DNA from: Leptolyngbya sp. CCY15150
GTDB lineage: Bacteria > Cyanobacteriota > Cyanobacteriia > RECH01
DNA length: 56,845 bases
Direction: 5' to 3'
Assembly (NCBI RefSeq): GCF_016888135.1
Contig: NZ_JACSWB010000143.1
Location: 1-56,845 of the forward strand
A model generated the notes under the pieces. It was not told where the DNA came from and did not search any database. It saw only the letters and a program-made list of their open reading frames with translations. This document shows, in pieces, positions 25,865 to 33,715 of this stretch. How positions within the stretch are numbered: position 1 is the first letter of the stretch; every line of letters begins with the position of its first letter. Both the position numbers and the translations under genes were made by a program.

Positions 25865-26017
25865 ATGGCTACGTCTTCTCAAGCCCGACTTGTGGCATTA
25901 CTTCATGCCGTGATTGTGACCTTGACTCTCGCAATTCTGTTTGCATCCCAATCTGAACCAGAACCCTATAGTACTAGCCAGGCTCCGATCTCCTTTTTCC
26001 GAGTCCTGCTGCGTTGA
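25865..26017 (+). CDS. Possible 50-residue single-pass membrane peptide
   Basis: ATG at 25865 opens a 50-codon frame ending TGA at 26015-26017. The peptide begins MATSSQARLV and has a clear membrane helix LHAVIVTLTLAILFA (13-27), followed by an acidic/proline linker and an amphipathic end FFRVLLR. This N-cap, single helix, short-tail layout is like small membrane subunits, but I recognise no family. A GGTGG about five bases upstream could serve as ribosome binding site. It ends 20 bp before the converging tlyA gene. Confidence 0.4.
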   Translation: MATSSQARLVALLHAVIVTLTLAILFASQSEPEPYSTSQAPISFFRVLLR

Positions 26018-26036
26018 GGGCGATCGCTCTATGCCT

Positions 26037-26867
26037 TTACGTTACCAAACTTGTTTGGGCCGTTTGGGTCACGGTCTTGAGCTGCTCTAGAGTGGGCATT
26101 GACTGATCACCGCGATCGCTCAGCCATAGCAAATATTCGATATTCCCGGCGGGGCCCGTAATTGGCGACCAGGTGAGCCCCTGGTAGCGCCAGCCCAAGG
26201 CCTCGGCTGCCGTGCAAACCTGGGCGATCGCATCGGCCTGCACCGTTGCCTCTCGCACCACGCCCTTTTTACCCACCCGCTCACGCCCCACTTCAAACTG
26301 AGGTTTCACCAGCAGTATCACCTCTCGGGGAGGCTGCAAAAGTGCCCAGAGGGCCGGCAGAATTTTGGTCAGCGAAATAAACGACACATCCACCACGCCT
26401 AGATCCGGGAAGGCGATCGCCTCGGTTGGCTCAGCAACGCCATAGAGATCCATGGGCGTCAGATGGCGAATATTGGTGCGTTCTCGCAACACCACTCGGG
26501 GATCCTGGCGCACTGTCCAGGCCACTTGCCCATAGCCCACGTCGATGCCGTAGACTTTGGCCGCACCGTTTTGGAGCAGACAGTCCGTAAAGCCGCCGGT
26601 GGAAATGCCGCCATCCAGGGCCAGGCGATCGGCAAGGGGAATGGCAAAGTCTGCTAGGGCCTTGGCCAATTTTTCACCGCCCCGAGACACATAGGGCGAT
26701 CGCGCTTTGACGGTAATCTCTGCAGCGTCGTCAATATCGGTGCCAGGCTTGTCTACCAACTGTTGATTCACCCGCACTTCTCCAGCTCGAATCAGCCGCT
26801 GGGCCTGCTGACGGGAGTCGCATAGGTTGCGGTCTACTAGCAATTTATCGAGGCGTTGTTTGCTCAA
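26037..26867 (-). CDS. tlyA: TlyA-family rRNA 2'-O-methyltransferase (S4 and FtsJ domains)
   Basis: The 276-residue protein has an N-terminal S4 RNA-binding domain (KQRLDKLLVDRNLCDSRQQA) and an FtsJ-like SAM methyltransferase domain. SPYVSRGGEKLAKAL carries the first catalytic lysine, DGGISTGGFTDCLL is the SAM motif, and LLVKPQFEVGRERVGKKG supplies the later lysine. TlyA of mycobacteria methylates 16S and 23S rRNA cytidines; older annotations call it haemolysin A. The rRNA role is inferred from the family. The start at 26867 matches the family N-terminus (MSKQRLDKL). Confidence 0.93.
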   Translation of the reverse strand: MSKQRLDKLLVDRNLCDSRQQAQRLIRAGEVRVNQQLVDKPGTDIDDAAEITVKARSPYVSRGGEKLAKALADFAIPLADRLALDGGISTGGFTDCLLQNGAAKVYGIDVGYGQVAWTVRQDPRVVLRERTNIRHLTPMDLYGVAEPTEAIAFPDLGVVDVSFISLTKILPALWALLQPPREVILLVKPQFEVGRERVGKKGVVREATVQADAIAQVCTAAEALGWRYQGLTWSPITGPAGNIEYLLWLSDRGDQSMPTLEQLKTVTQTAQTSLVT

Positions 26868-27178
26868 GGGGCGATCGCCAACAGAAGAACGCTCCCTATT
26901 CTACGATTTTTTCCCCCACCTACCGGAATCCTGAGGCGGCGGGCTGAGGATGTTCATAGGCGTATGTGTTCGAGGATGCACGTGGGTCGTCAGCGATACC
27001 TTTAGGATGGATCTCTTGGATGCATCGAGGACAGGTTGTGAGTCCTACGCTAGCCCTACCTGTTGCTGAACCAGGTGATGAACTGGGCGCAGGAAGAACG
27101 GCGGTTCAACCGCACAGTTCAACCGCACAAAAGATATCAAACGCTGGAGTGGAGCGTCATTTTCAGCAATGCCCGTAC
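26868..27178. other. Intergenic region with a 13-bp tandem repeat upstream of the PstS-like gene
   Basis: Between divergent tlyA and the binding-protein gene lie 311 bases. A perfect tandem repeat GTTCAACCGCACA occurs at 27104-27116 and 27117-27129, about 50 bases before the start codon. It could be an operator (direct-repeat Pho boxes are a cyanobacterial theme), but the sequence does not clearly match a Pho box and this is speculative. The upstream frame opening at 26966 is read as leader, not protein. Confidence 0.4.
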
Positions 27179-28261
27179 ATGAACGAAACTATTCCTATGA
27201 CTCAAAAAAATGATACGGCTGTCCTCGTCACATCCCTGATCGTCACCATTGGATTGCTGGGAGTTGGTGCCTGGTGGTTGCTGGGGCAATCTGGGCTAAA
27301 TCTCAGCGGCTCACCAGACAATACCTCCAGCTCATCATCGACCAGCACCTCTAGCAGCACGTCGTCGAGTACGGGGCAAACAGCCAACACCTTTGCCGCC
27401 GTGACCGATGTACCGGAGGGGGTGTTTAACTATGGCGGTAGCACTACTTGGGCTCCCATTCGCGGCACCCTCGACCCGGTTTTGCAAACTGTGCATCCTC
27501 AGTTTCAGTTGCGCTACACTGATTCGCCCAATGCACCGCCGGGGTCGGGGACGGGCATCACCATGCTGCTGAATAACCAACTAGCCTTTGCCCAATCGTC
27601 GCGATCGCTGCGTACGGATGAATATGAGCAGGCCCAGCAACGCGGCTTTAGTTTGGTGGAAATTCCGGTTGCCCTTGAGGGGATTGCGATCGCTGTCCAT
27701 CCTGACTTAGATGTTCCAGGGTTAACGGTGCAGCAGGTGCAGCAAATTTATCGCGGTGAGATTACCAACTGGAATCAGGTGGGTGGCCCCAGTCTACCGC
27801 TGACGCCCTATTCTCGTCCTATGGATGGCGGGACAGTGGAGTTTTTTGTAGATACGGTACTTGGCGGACAAAGTTTTGGCGGCAATGTGCAGTTTATCTC
27901 AACTACGACAGAAGCACTGCGCGTGATTTCATCTGATGTTGGCGGTATTTACTACGCCTCTGCACCAGAGGTGGTGGGTCAATGTACGGTGAAACCGCTT
28001 CCCCTAGGGCGATCGCCAGATCAGTTTGTGGCTCCCTATCAAGCTCCTTTGGTGTTGCCCGACCAATGTCCTGCCCAGCGCAATCAGTTAAATATCGATG
28101 TGTTCCGCAGTGGTGACTATCCCATTACCCGACAGATGTTTGTGATTGTGCGTCAAGATGGGCGATCGGCTCAGCAGGCGGGGGAAGCCTATGCTAATTT
28201 ACTTCTCAGTGACCAAGGTCAGGAACTGTTGGAACAGGCTTATTTTGTTCCGTTGCGTTAG
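27179..28261 (+). CDS. PstS-like phosphate/oxyanion substrate-binding protein
   Basis: The 360-residue periplasmic-binding-protein fold resembles PstS. After a short N-terminus (MNETIPMTQKND) there is one membrane helix (VLVTSLIVTIGLLGVGAWWLL) acting as an uncleaved anchor, then a Ser/Thr-rich linker. The binding domain begins GVFNYGGSTTWAP, which contains the ligand-loop GGSTT. Family blocks ITMLLNNQLAFAQSSRSL, AIAVHPDL and QVQQIYRGEITNWNQVGG follow. It ends LLSDQGQELLEQAYFVPL. The anchored architecture and lack of pstCAB nearby suggest a stand-alone sensor or scavenging protein rather than the transporter's main PstS. Starts at 27179 and 27197 are both possible. Confidence 0.85.
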   Translation: MNETIPMTQKNDTAVLVTSLIVTIGLLGVGAWWLLGQSGLNLSGSPDNTSSSSSTSTSSSTSSSTGQTANTFAAVTDVPEGVFNYGGSTTWAPIRGTLDPVLQTVHPQFQLRYTDSPNAPPGSGTGITMLLNNQLAFAQSSRSLRTDEYEQAQQRGFSLVEIPVALEGIAIAVHPDLDVPGLTVQQVQQIYRGEITNWNQVGGPSLPLTPYSRPMDGGTVEFFVDTVLGGQSFGGNVQFISTTTEALRVISSDVGGIYYASAPEVVGQCTVKPLPLGRSPDQFVAPYQAPLVLPDQCPAQRNQLNIDVFRSGDYPITRQMFVIVRQDGRSAQQAGEAYANLLLSDQGQELLEQAYFVPLR

Positions 28262-28447
28262 GGTGTAGATTATCTATGTTCAGCTTGGGTTGATTGTAGG
28301 GAGAGGGGCGATCGCCCTTCTGCTATCCCAATGAATGACTCTGGCTGTCCTATGCCTAAAGCAAGCTGCACTCGAACTAGGTCACGACGTCGTCTCACCC
28401 AGCCGCCAGACCTCTACAATTGAATGTAAGCGCGTGAGAGCATCCTG

Positions 28448-28699
28448 ATGCAAATTACCCTAAACCTACCTGATAGCCTGAGTCAGACTGAAACCTTTAC
28501 CCAGAGGAACTAGCTCCGAGAAATTGCCATTGCCCTGTTTCAGCAAGAACGGATTTCCCTCGGACGAGCTAGCAGAATCGCCGAGATGGAAATCATGGAC
28601 TTTCAACAACTGCTGTCAGATCGCGATATTTGTGTCCACTACGATGTGGAGGACTTTGCGCAGGATGTTCAGCACCTACGCGATCGGGGCTGGCTATGA
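28448..28699 (+). pseudogene. UPF0175-family antitoxin with an in-frame stop
   Basis: The frame from ATG 28448 reads MQITLNLPDSLSQTETFTQR, then meets TAG at 28511-28513 (codon 22). It continues in the same frame as a convincing UPF0175 antitoxin (EIAIALFQQERISLGRASRI; DFQQLLSDRDICVHYDVED) to TGA at 28697-28699. Family members run without this stop, so the gene is probably inactive unless the TAG is read through or translation restarts at an internal site. UPF0175 genes normally overlap a DUF3368 PIN toxin by ATGA. Here an ATGA at 28696 starts MIIY as a toxin would, but the match ends at once, so the toxin appears deleted. Confidence 0.82.
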
Positions 28700-28893
28700 T
28701 CATCTATGCAGCGTGTTTTAGCCATTGCTCAAAAACCTCAGTCAAAAAAGTCAAGGTAGTCAGTAGAAAGACATCTAACATTGCGTTGGGGTGGGGAATC
28801 AAAAAAGATTATTGGTGTGTGAAGAAGGGCTGATTTTATGGGTACTCTATATCAAATCAAGACTTCTTCTGGAATTGTAGTGAAATCGTAGCA

Positions 28894-30837
28894 ATGACTA
28901 AGAGTAGCACAACACAACTTGGGTATTTCATAAATTCTGATCTATGGCAAGATGCACTGGATCTTCTTAATTTTCAGATCAAACAGAAGAGGAATAATAG
29001 GCACTTTAATACCCTTAGCATGTTTTATTATGAGAAGTTAGATACAAATTGCCTAGATCATCTTACAGAAGAATATTTCAAGACAAAAATATCCAGCAGC
29101 CTTTTTTATGGCTTAAAGGAAGAGTTCTCTGTTCTTTCCTATGTCATACCCAAAACAGGTCTTGGACTAAGAGATTATAAATTTTTTACCTACCCAATGA
29201 GAGCTTTGTACTATTCTATTGGACTTTATTTTCTTAAGTTGTCGCAGGAATTTCTGGTTGAAACATACAAGAAAATTAATAGTATTGAAGCTTTTTATGG
29301 TGGGAACCTCGTCTACAAATCTAACGAGCTCCAAATTAATCCCAAGAACATGTATTACCGTAGCTTTCATGAAAGCTTTAAGTCAAAGATTAAAGAAGAA
29401 ACCAAGCTAGAAAACCCAAATAAAATAGTGCTAAAACTTGATATCGAGAATTATTTCAATGAGCTGTCGATACACATATTATTAAATCTTCTTGGTCGTT
29501 TTATTAAGCCAAGCGTTCAAGCTAACTTGGCTTATGATGTATTCACAAGAGAGCAAATCGTCTGCTTATTCCAATTTATCTCAGGCGGCAAGTCCGGCAT
29601 TCCTCAGTCAGACAATAATATTATTTCAAGCTTTATTGGTTATTTGTATTTGGTTTTTGGCGATCTATTTATTGACGATATACTAAATAGCTATAAACAC
29701 GTTATTGACTCGCACAAAATTATTAGATATACCGATGATATTTATATATCTATAACATTCAAGGATGCTATTGATCAAAAAGATCAGGGACTACTTGTGC
29801 ATTCGATTGCTTCTCAAATTGCCGAAGATCTATATAGTAAGCTTGGTCTTAAGCTTAATCTCAAAACACGGCTTTTTAGATTATCTCAACAAGATGAGAA
29901 AGAAGAGTTATTGAAAAAAATTAAAAAATCATCACTCGGTGACGAGTATTTCAGTGCTACCCAGGAAGAGGAGGAAGAGGAAGAGTCTGAACCTCCTGCT
30001 AAAAACCCCCAAAAGAAACTAGACGAAATATTTGAAGAGTTAGGGAAAATTAAAAATTCCAGAGTAGAAGACTATTTTGTTAGAGATAACTCAGTACAAG
30101 AGGAAATTCTTCAAGAAGTATTTGACAAAAGTGTTGAGCAGATTCTCGATAAGCCAGAGAACAAAGAGAAGATAGAAGAAATTTTTAATGGTTTCGACTT
30201 TAACTTGGTTAAAGCACAACCTCTTGAAATATTAATCATCCTACTTAAAGACGCAAATGCAGTTAATAAGTTTAAGGAATTTTATTTAAGCAAGAAAATT
30301 ATCACCATAGGTGATGCCGACTTGATCGTCAAGTTCTTGTGCCAGACTGACTTTGCTGATCAAGGATTCTTAGAGAAGTTGAGGCAAAACTTTCACATGA
30401 GAAGTATTGTTGACATTTTTCTCGATGGCAAGCTAAATTGCTCTCAACCTGGGTATTATAATCTTACCTGTATGCAGATGAGAAAATTATCTGACATGCC
30501 TGACGTTCTTGAGCAGACGAGATTACGAGTTTTGAGTGAGAAAGGTGCATCTTATTCCGTTGCACTCAATCATTTGGTTAATGAAATCCATGCTGTCTGC
30601 ATAAAGCAAGAACAAGCAAATAAGAAGACTTATGATGTTAATGATGTAGTCAAGTTTTTGCAGTCGAAGGGTATCCATCATGAGGTATGTATAAAAGTCA
30701 GAAACCTATTTGATCGTAGAAACTCTAATCGTGTTTCACATCCAGGTTCTGATGAAAGTCTTGCTTGGGAAGTCACAGAGGAGGAGTATCTGGATTACTA
30801 TAAGCATGTTGGGCGATGCTTAGATTTTCTCTTGTAG
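28894..30837 (+). CDS. Abi-type reverse transcriptase with C-terminal HEPN motif (AbiA-like)
   Basis: The 647-residue protein has an RT palm in the N-terminal half. Motif A KLDIENYFNEL has D183, the template-grip motif is GIPQ (235-238), and the catalytic YTDD is at 279-282 (D281, D282). There is no maturase or group II intron domain, and no retron or DGR features nearby. An acidic linker (E358-E364) and a long helical region follow. The C-terminus has FDRRNSNRVSHPGSDESLAW, where R609-N610 through H616 forms an Rx6H (RN-x5-H) HEPN ribonuclease-like motif. RT plus helical region plus HEPN is the layout of lactococcal AbiA, a phage abortive-infection protein; AbiK and Abi-P2 are relatives. The gene is visibly AT-rich, with no HIP1 octamer, unlike its neighbours, so it was probably acquired. 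Assignment rests on motifs; phage defence is inferred. Confidence 0.82.
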   Translation: MTKSSTTQLGYFINSDLWQDALDLLNFQIKQKRNNRHFNTLSMFYYEKLDTNCLDHLTEEYFKTKISSSLFYGLKEEFSVLSYVIPKTGLGLRDYKFFTYPMRALYYSIGLYFLKLSQEFLVETYKKINSIEAFYGGNLVYKSNELQINPKNMYYRSFHESFKSKIKEETKLENPNKIVLKLDIENYFNELSIHILLNLLGRFIKPSVQANLAYDVFTREQIVCLFQFISGGKSGIPQSDNNIISSFIGYLYLVFGDLFIDDILNSYKHVIDSHKIIRYTDDIYISITFKDAIDQKDQGLLVHSIASQIAEDLYSKLGLKLNLKTRLFRLSQQDEKEELLKKIKKSSLGDEYFSATQEEEEEEESEPPAKNPQKKLDEIFEELGKIKNSRVEDYFVRDNSVQEEILQEVFDKSVEQILDKPENKEKIEEIFNGFDFNLVKAQPLEILIILLKDANAVNKFKEFYLSKKIITIGDADLIVKFLCQTDFADQGFLEKLRQNFHMRSIVDIFLDGKLNCSQPGYYNLTCMQMRKLSDMPDVLEQTRLRVLSEKGASYSVALNHLVNEIHAVCIKQEQANKKTYDVNDVVKFLQSKGIHHEVCIKVRNLFDRRNSNRVSHPGSDESLAWEVTEEEYLDYYKHVGRCLDFLL

Positions 30838-30921
30838 TCTTGGCTAGAGTAAGTTAAGCCACGCTTCCTACTTTGATATTCGGCATTGCTGAATTGTCCG
30901 ATGATTTAGTACTGATAGCTT

Positions 30922-31242
30922 TTACATACCAACTACTATAGCTTGACCTTTAACTACGGCATCTAAAACATCCAAAACCTTAGGTGCTAGAGGCTTAAGA
31001 TCTGCTAAACGATTCGATGATGCTTGTAAAACAACTATTGCGATATCTAATTGAGATAGGTTCTGCTGAAATGACAAGTTGCGATCAACTGTGATGAATA
31101 CATCAAACTCTTGTTCCGCAAGCGCAAGGAGCTGACCGTTCTTCACGCCTGCCCATCCCATCTGTGGAACTGTTTTCACCTCATGGTTAGGAAACTCTCT
31201 CGCAAGTTTGCGATCAATGCACTCATCCAGCAGGATTTTCAT
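30922..31242 (-). CDS. DUF5615 PIN-like toxin of a toxin-antitoxin pair
   Basis: The 106-residue protein starts MKILLDECIDRKLAREF, the hallmark N-terminus of DUF5615 PIN-like proteins, with the first acidic cluster LLDEC. The later block FDVFITVDRNLSFQQNL supplies the second acidic site. Such proteins are predicted ribonuclease toxins partnered with DUF433 antitoxins (VapC45/VapB45 type). The frame is open to 31401, but ATG at 31242 is the correct family start and sits one base after the stop of the upstream DUF433 gene. It converges with the RT gene, 84 bp between their stops. Confidence 0.88.
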   Translation of the reverse strand: MKILLDECIDRKLAREFPNHEVKTVPQMGWAGVKNGQLLALAEQEFDVFITVDRNLSFQQNLSQLDIAIVVLQASSNRLADLKPLAPKVLDVLDAVVKGQAIVVGM

Positions 31243-31243
31243 C

Positions 31244-31462
31244 CTATGCCACCATGCCAACAAGTCGTTTTCCAGCTTCTTCCAGTAGGGTGATGACCTG
31301 TTCTTGAGTGACAGTCGGAAACCCATCCAAAAAATCGTTGATAGATTCTCCTGCTTTGAGATAGTCCAGCAGCGTCTGAATAGGAACCCTAGTACCAGCA
31401 AAAACTGGAGTACCGCTCATAATGTCAGGAGATGCGCTGATGACTGGGGAGTTTTCAAGCAT
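31244..31462 (-). CDS. DUF433 (VapB45-like) antitoxin
   Basis: The 72-residue protein matches DUF433: ISASPDIMSGTPVFAGTRVP at the start, then IQTLLDYLKAGESINDFLDG, and a final FPTVTQEQVITLLEEAGKR helix. This family is a winged/HTH-type DNA-binding antitoxin paired with DUF5615 toxins. The stop TAG (31246-31244) is one base before the toxin ATG, so translation is coupled. It is likely autoregulated as in other such pairs, but no operator is identified. It forms the right-hand end of the HIP1-free islet. Confidence 0.9.
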   Translation of the reverse strand: MLENSPVISASPDIMSGTPVFAGTRVPIQTLLDYLKAGESINDFLDGFPTVTQEQVITLLEEAGKRLVGMVA

Positions 31463-31683
31463 ACGTCGTTGACCTCTAGACTTCGTACCTACAGTCTACC
31501 AATTCTCCACAGCAGCATCGTCTAAGATGGCTTCAGGGTAAGCGATCAACGCAGTTCAACAAGTATTGACAACAACACTTGCGGGGCAGAGTTGCTATTG
31601 CTGTTCATTTTGGCTTACGAGATAATTGCTTACACAGATTGGGCAGAAGGTCGTTAAGGGCGATCGCCCCTAGGAGGACATGT

Positions 31684-32055
31684 ATGGCGAAAGTTGAACG
31701 GGATGAAGAGCGGGAAGAACGGATCACGATGGAGATTGTGGTGGATACCTACGGCCCGGAAGAGCAAGCGATGGGCTGGTACTACTACTTGCAGGACACC
31801 CTACAATTTCCCTTCACCGCCACCCGTATCCTTCAGCGGCGTATTGTCCCGTTGAAGGAAGACGCACCGGTGACTGTGGTGGGTATGGCATCGGAGGGTG
31901 AGTGTGAGCAGGAAATGTTTGTGGAAATTGAGTCGGATGGCGATATCTTGGCAGTGCCCTTGATCCAGATTGAAGCCCCAGAGGCCGATGCAAAGACCCA
32001 GCAAGCGATCGCTGACTGGCATTATTGGGTGAATCAGGGATATGAGTTTGGGTAG
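31684..32055 (+). CDS. ccbP: CcbP-type calcium-binding protein
   Basis: The 123-residue acidic protein has ERDEEREERITMEIVVDTYG and EEQAMGWYYYLQDTLQFPF, matching the cyanobacterial CcbP family (PF11535). Its members bind calcium through acidic surface clusters without EF-hands. In Anabaena PCC 7120 CcbP is a negative regulator of heterocyst differentiation; in non-heterocystous species the role is unclear. The frame is open from 31579, but a perfect AGGAGG (31672-31677) six bases upstream fixes the ATG at 31684 (MAKVERDEE). It is a single gene. Confidence 0.9.
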   Translation: MAKVERDEEREERITMEIVVDTYGPEEQAMGWYYYLQDTLQFPFTATRILQRRIVPLKEDAPVTVVGMASEGECEQEMFVEIESDGDILAVPLIQIEAPEADAKTQQAIADWHYWVNQGYEFG

Positions 32056-32127
32056 GAGATGGTTCAGACTGGATTGTTTTGGCTGTTGGAACGCAAGGTG
32101 ATCCAGTCTATGAACCTGCCTGAGTGA

Positions 32128-32751
32128 TTAGTCCTGCTCTTGGAGCTGACGAGATTCTAGCCAGAGGGGAATCACAATCCAAGCTGCTACTAGCGCTAGG
32201 GCAAAGAGGGCAAACTTGGCCACGTCGCTAATCAACTCCTCTAGGGGAATAATCTGCCCGGCAAAATAAGCCAGGGTCACCATGATTGAGGCCCAAGAGG
32301 CTGCACCAATGAAGTTACAGAGCAAAAACTTGGGATAGGGCATTTGGGAAAGACCGGCTAGGGGGCCAGCAAAGATGCGTAGGAGCGCCACAAATCGCCC
32401 TAGGATGACGGCTCGCACAGCATTTTGGGCAAACCGTACCCGCACCTCAAGCATTTGCTCTTCCTTGAGACGAAACAGTCGCCCAATGCGAACCATGAGC
32501 GGCCATCCGCCATAGTAGCCAATCCAATAGCCGATGTTGTCGCCTACCACGGCACCGGCGATCGCACTGGGCAACACAAACCAATAGTTGAGTTCTCCAC
32601 TGCCGGCGAGGAAGCCACCAATGAGCGTAATGGTTTCACCGGGGAGGGGAATGCCTGCGTTTTCAAGCATGATGCCAATGCCGACCGCCCAGTAGCCATA
32701 CTGCTGAGCAATTTCTTGTAGAGTTTCTAGCGACATTAGCTCCAGGGACAT
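32128..32751 (-). CDS. DedA-family membrane protein
   Basis: The 207-residue integral membrane protein has the DedA/VTT-domain signatures GIMLENAGIPLPGETITLIGG, GDNIGYWIGYYGG and LGRFVALLRIFAGPLAG. Hydrophobic helices fill most of the length, and the C-terminus is short and charged. DedA proteins are proposed undecaprenyl-phosphate or phospholipid flippases/scramblases and affect membrane homeostasis. The start MSLELMSLETL at 32751 could alternatively be the second Met (32736). It stands alone and diverges from the azoR gene. Confidence 0.9.
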   Translation of the reverse strand: MSLELMSLETLQEIAQQYGYWAVGIGIMLENAGIPLPGETITLIGGFLAGSGELNYWFVLPSAIAGAVVGDNIGYWIGYYGGWPLMVRIGRLFRLKEEQMLEVRVRFAQNAVRAVILGRFVALLRIFAGPLAGLSQMPYPKFLLCNFIGAASWASIMVTLAYFAGQIIPLEELISDVAKFALFALALVAAWIVIPLWLESRQLQEQD

Positions 32752-33009
32752 AGAGGTCAGCCTTTACATGGGTTAACATTTTCTTTCAATATCGTGACGC
32801 AGGTGAAAGGGTCGTGTCAATTGACATCTCTCAGTTAGCCTGCGGGCGAGTCTGGGTTTAGCCTAAGAATTCGGTGCGGTGGGCCAGATCCTGAGAAGAT
32901 TTGTAGGGCAAGCAGATCCATCGGCTGTTCTGGGGCACTCTGAAGGGGCCTGGCTGGTCTTAGATGATGTCTTTGCTGTTTACTGTGTTCTGTATCGGCG
33001 TTCAACACT

Positions 33010-33639
33010 ATGTCTACCTTGCTACATATTGACTCCAGCCCGCGAGGCGAGCAGTCGGTTTCCCGGCGGTTCACGCGCCGGTTTGTCACGTTGTGGAAAA
33101 TTAAACACCCCGGCGATCGCGTCATCTATCGAGACTTGGGCCGCCATCCTGTTCCCCATGTGAATGAGGAATGGATTTCCTCTGCTTTCACGCCACCGGA
33201 TGCGCGATTGATAGACCAGCAGCAGGTTCTCAGTCTGTCGGACATGTTGATCGATGAGTTGATTACGAGCGAGCGCTATGTGTTTGGGGTGCCCATGTAT
33301 AACTTGAGTGTACCCTCCACCTTTAAGGCCTATATCGATCAGGTGGTGCGCATTAACCGTACGTTTAAATATGTAGATGGGGAGTATCAAGGATTACTTC
33401 AAGATAAAAAAACATTGGTGGTGACCACGCAGGGCGATCGCTCCTCTAAAACAACGGTGCATCCGCTGCCAGATTTTCAGGAGCCCTATATTCGATCGAT
33501 TCTGGGGCTCATTGGTATTACGGATATCACCTTTGTAAACTTAGATAACCTAGAGGGCGATCGCGAAGCTCGGGCGCAGTCTATCAGTTCTGCGAAGGTG
33601 CAGGTGAAGCAACTGGTCAAGGACTGGTCTGGTCAGTAG
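33010..33639 (+). CDS. azoR: FMN-dependent NADH:quinone/azo oxidoreductase (AzoR)
   Basis: The 209-residue flavodoxin-like-fold enzyme opens with STLLHIDSSPRGEQSVSRRF, the phosphate-binding loop for FMN. It carries VFGVPMYNLSVPSTFKAYID, the isoalloxazine-contact block PMYN typical of AzoR. It catalyses two-electron reduction of quinones (and azo dyes) by NADH, probably protecting against thiol or quinone stress. Length is as usual for the family. It is a separate transcription unit between dedA and the merR cluster. Confidence 0.9.
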   Translation: MSTLLHIDSSPRGEQSVSRRFTRRFVTLWKIKHPGDRVIYRDLGRHPVPHVNEEWISSAFTPPDARLIDQQQVLSLSDMLIDELITSERYVFGVPMYNLSVPSTFKAYIDQVVRINRTFKYVDGEYQGLLQDKKTLVVTTQGDRSSKTTVHPLPDFQEPYIRSILGLIGITDITFVNLDNLEGDREARAQSISSAKVQVKQLVKDWSGQ

Positions 33640-33715
33640 TCTGTGGCTGCAGGGTATGACCTAGGGAGCTTCTACGTCATGCCATACCGCGATCGCCGCT
33701 ATTCGGCTGGAGATG

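Noticed and set aside
25605-25913. 102-codon frame upstream of tlyA
   Set aside because: Composition unlike cyanobacterial proteins and no motif; the overlapping 50-codon frame at 25865 is more protein-like.
28894-30837. Group II intron or retron/DGR reverse transcriptase
   Set aside because: No maturase or endonuclease domain, no intron domain V-like RNA, no msr/msd-like inverted structure upstream, and no template/variable repeat pair in the flanks.
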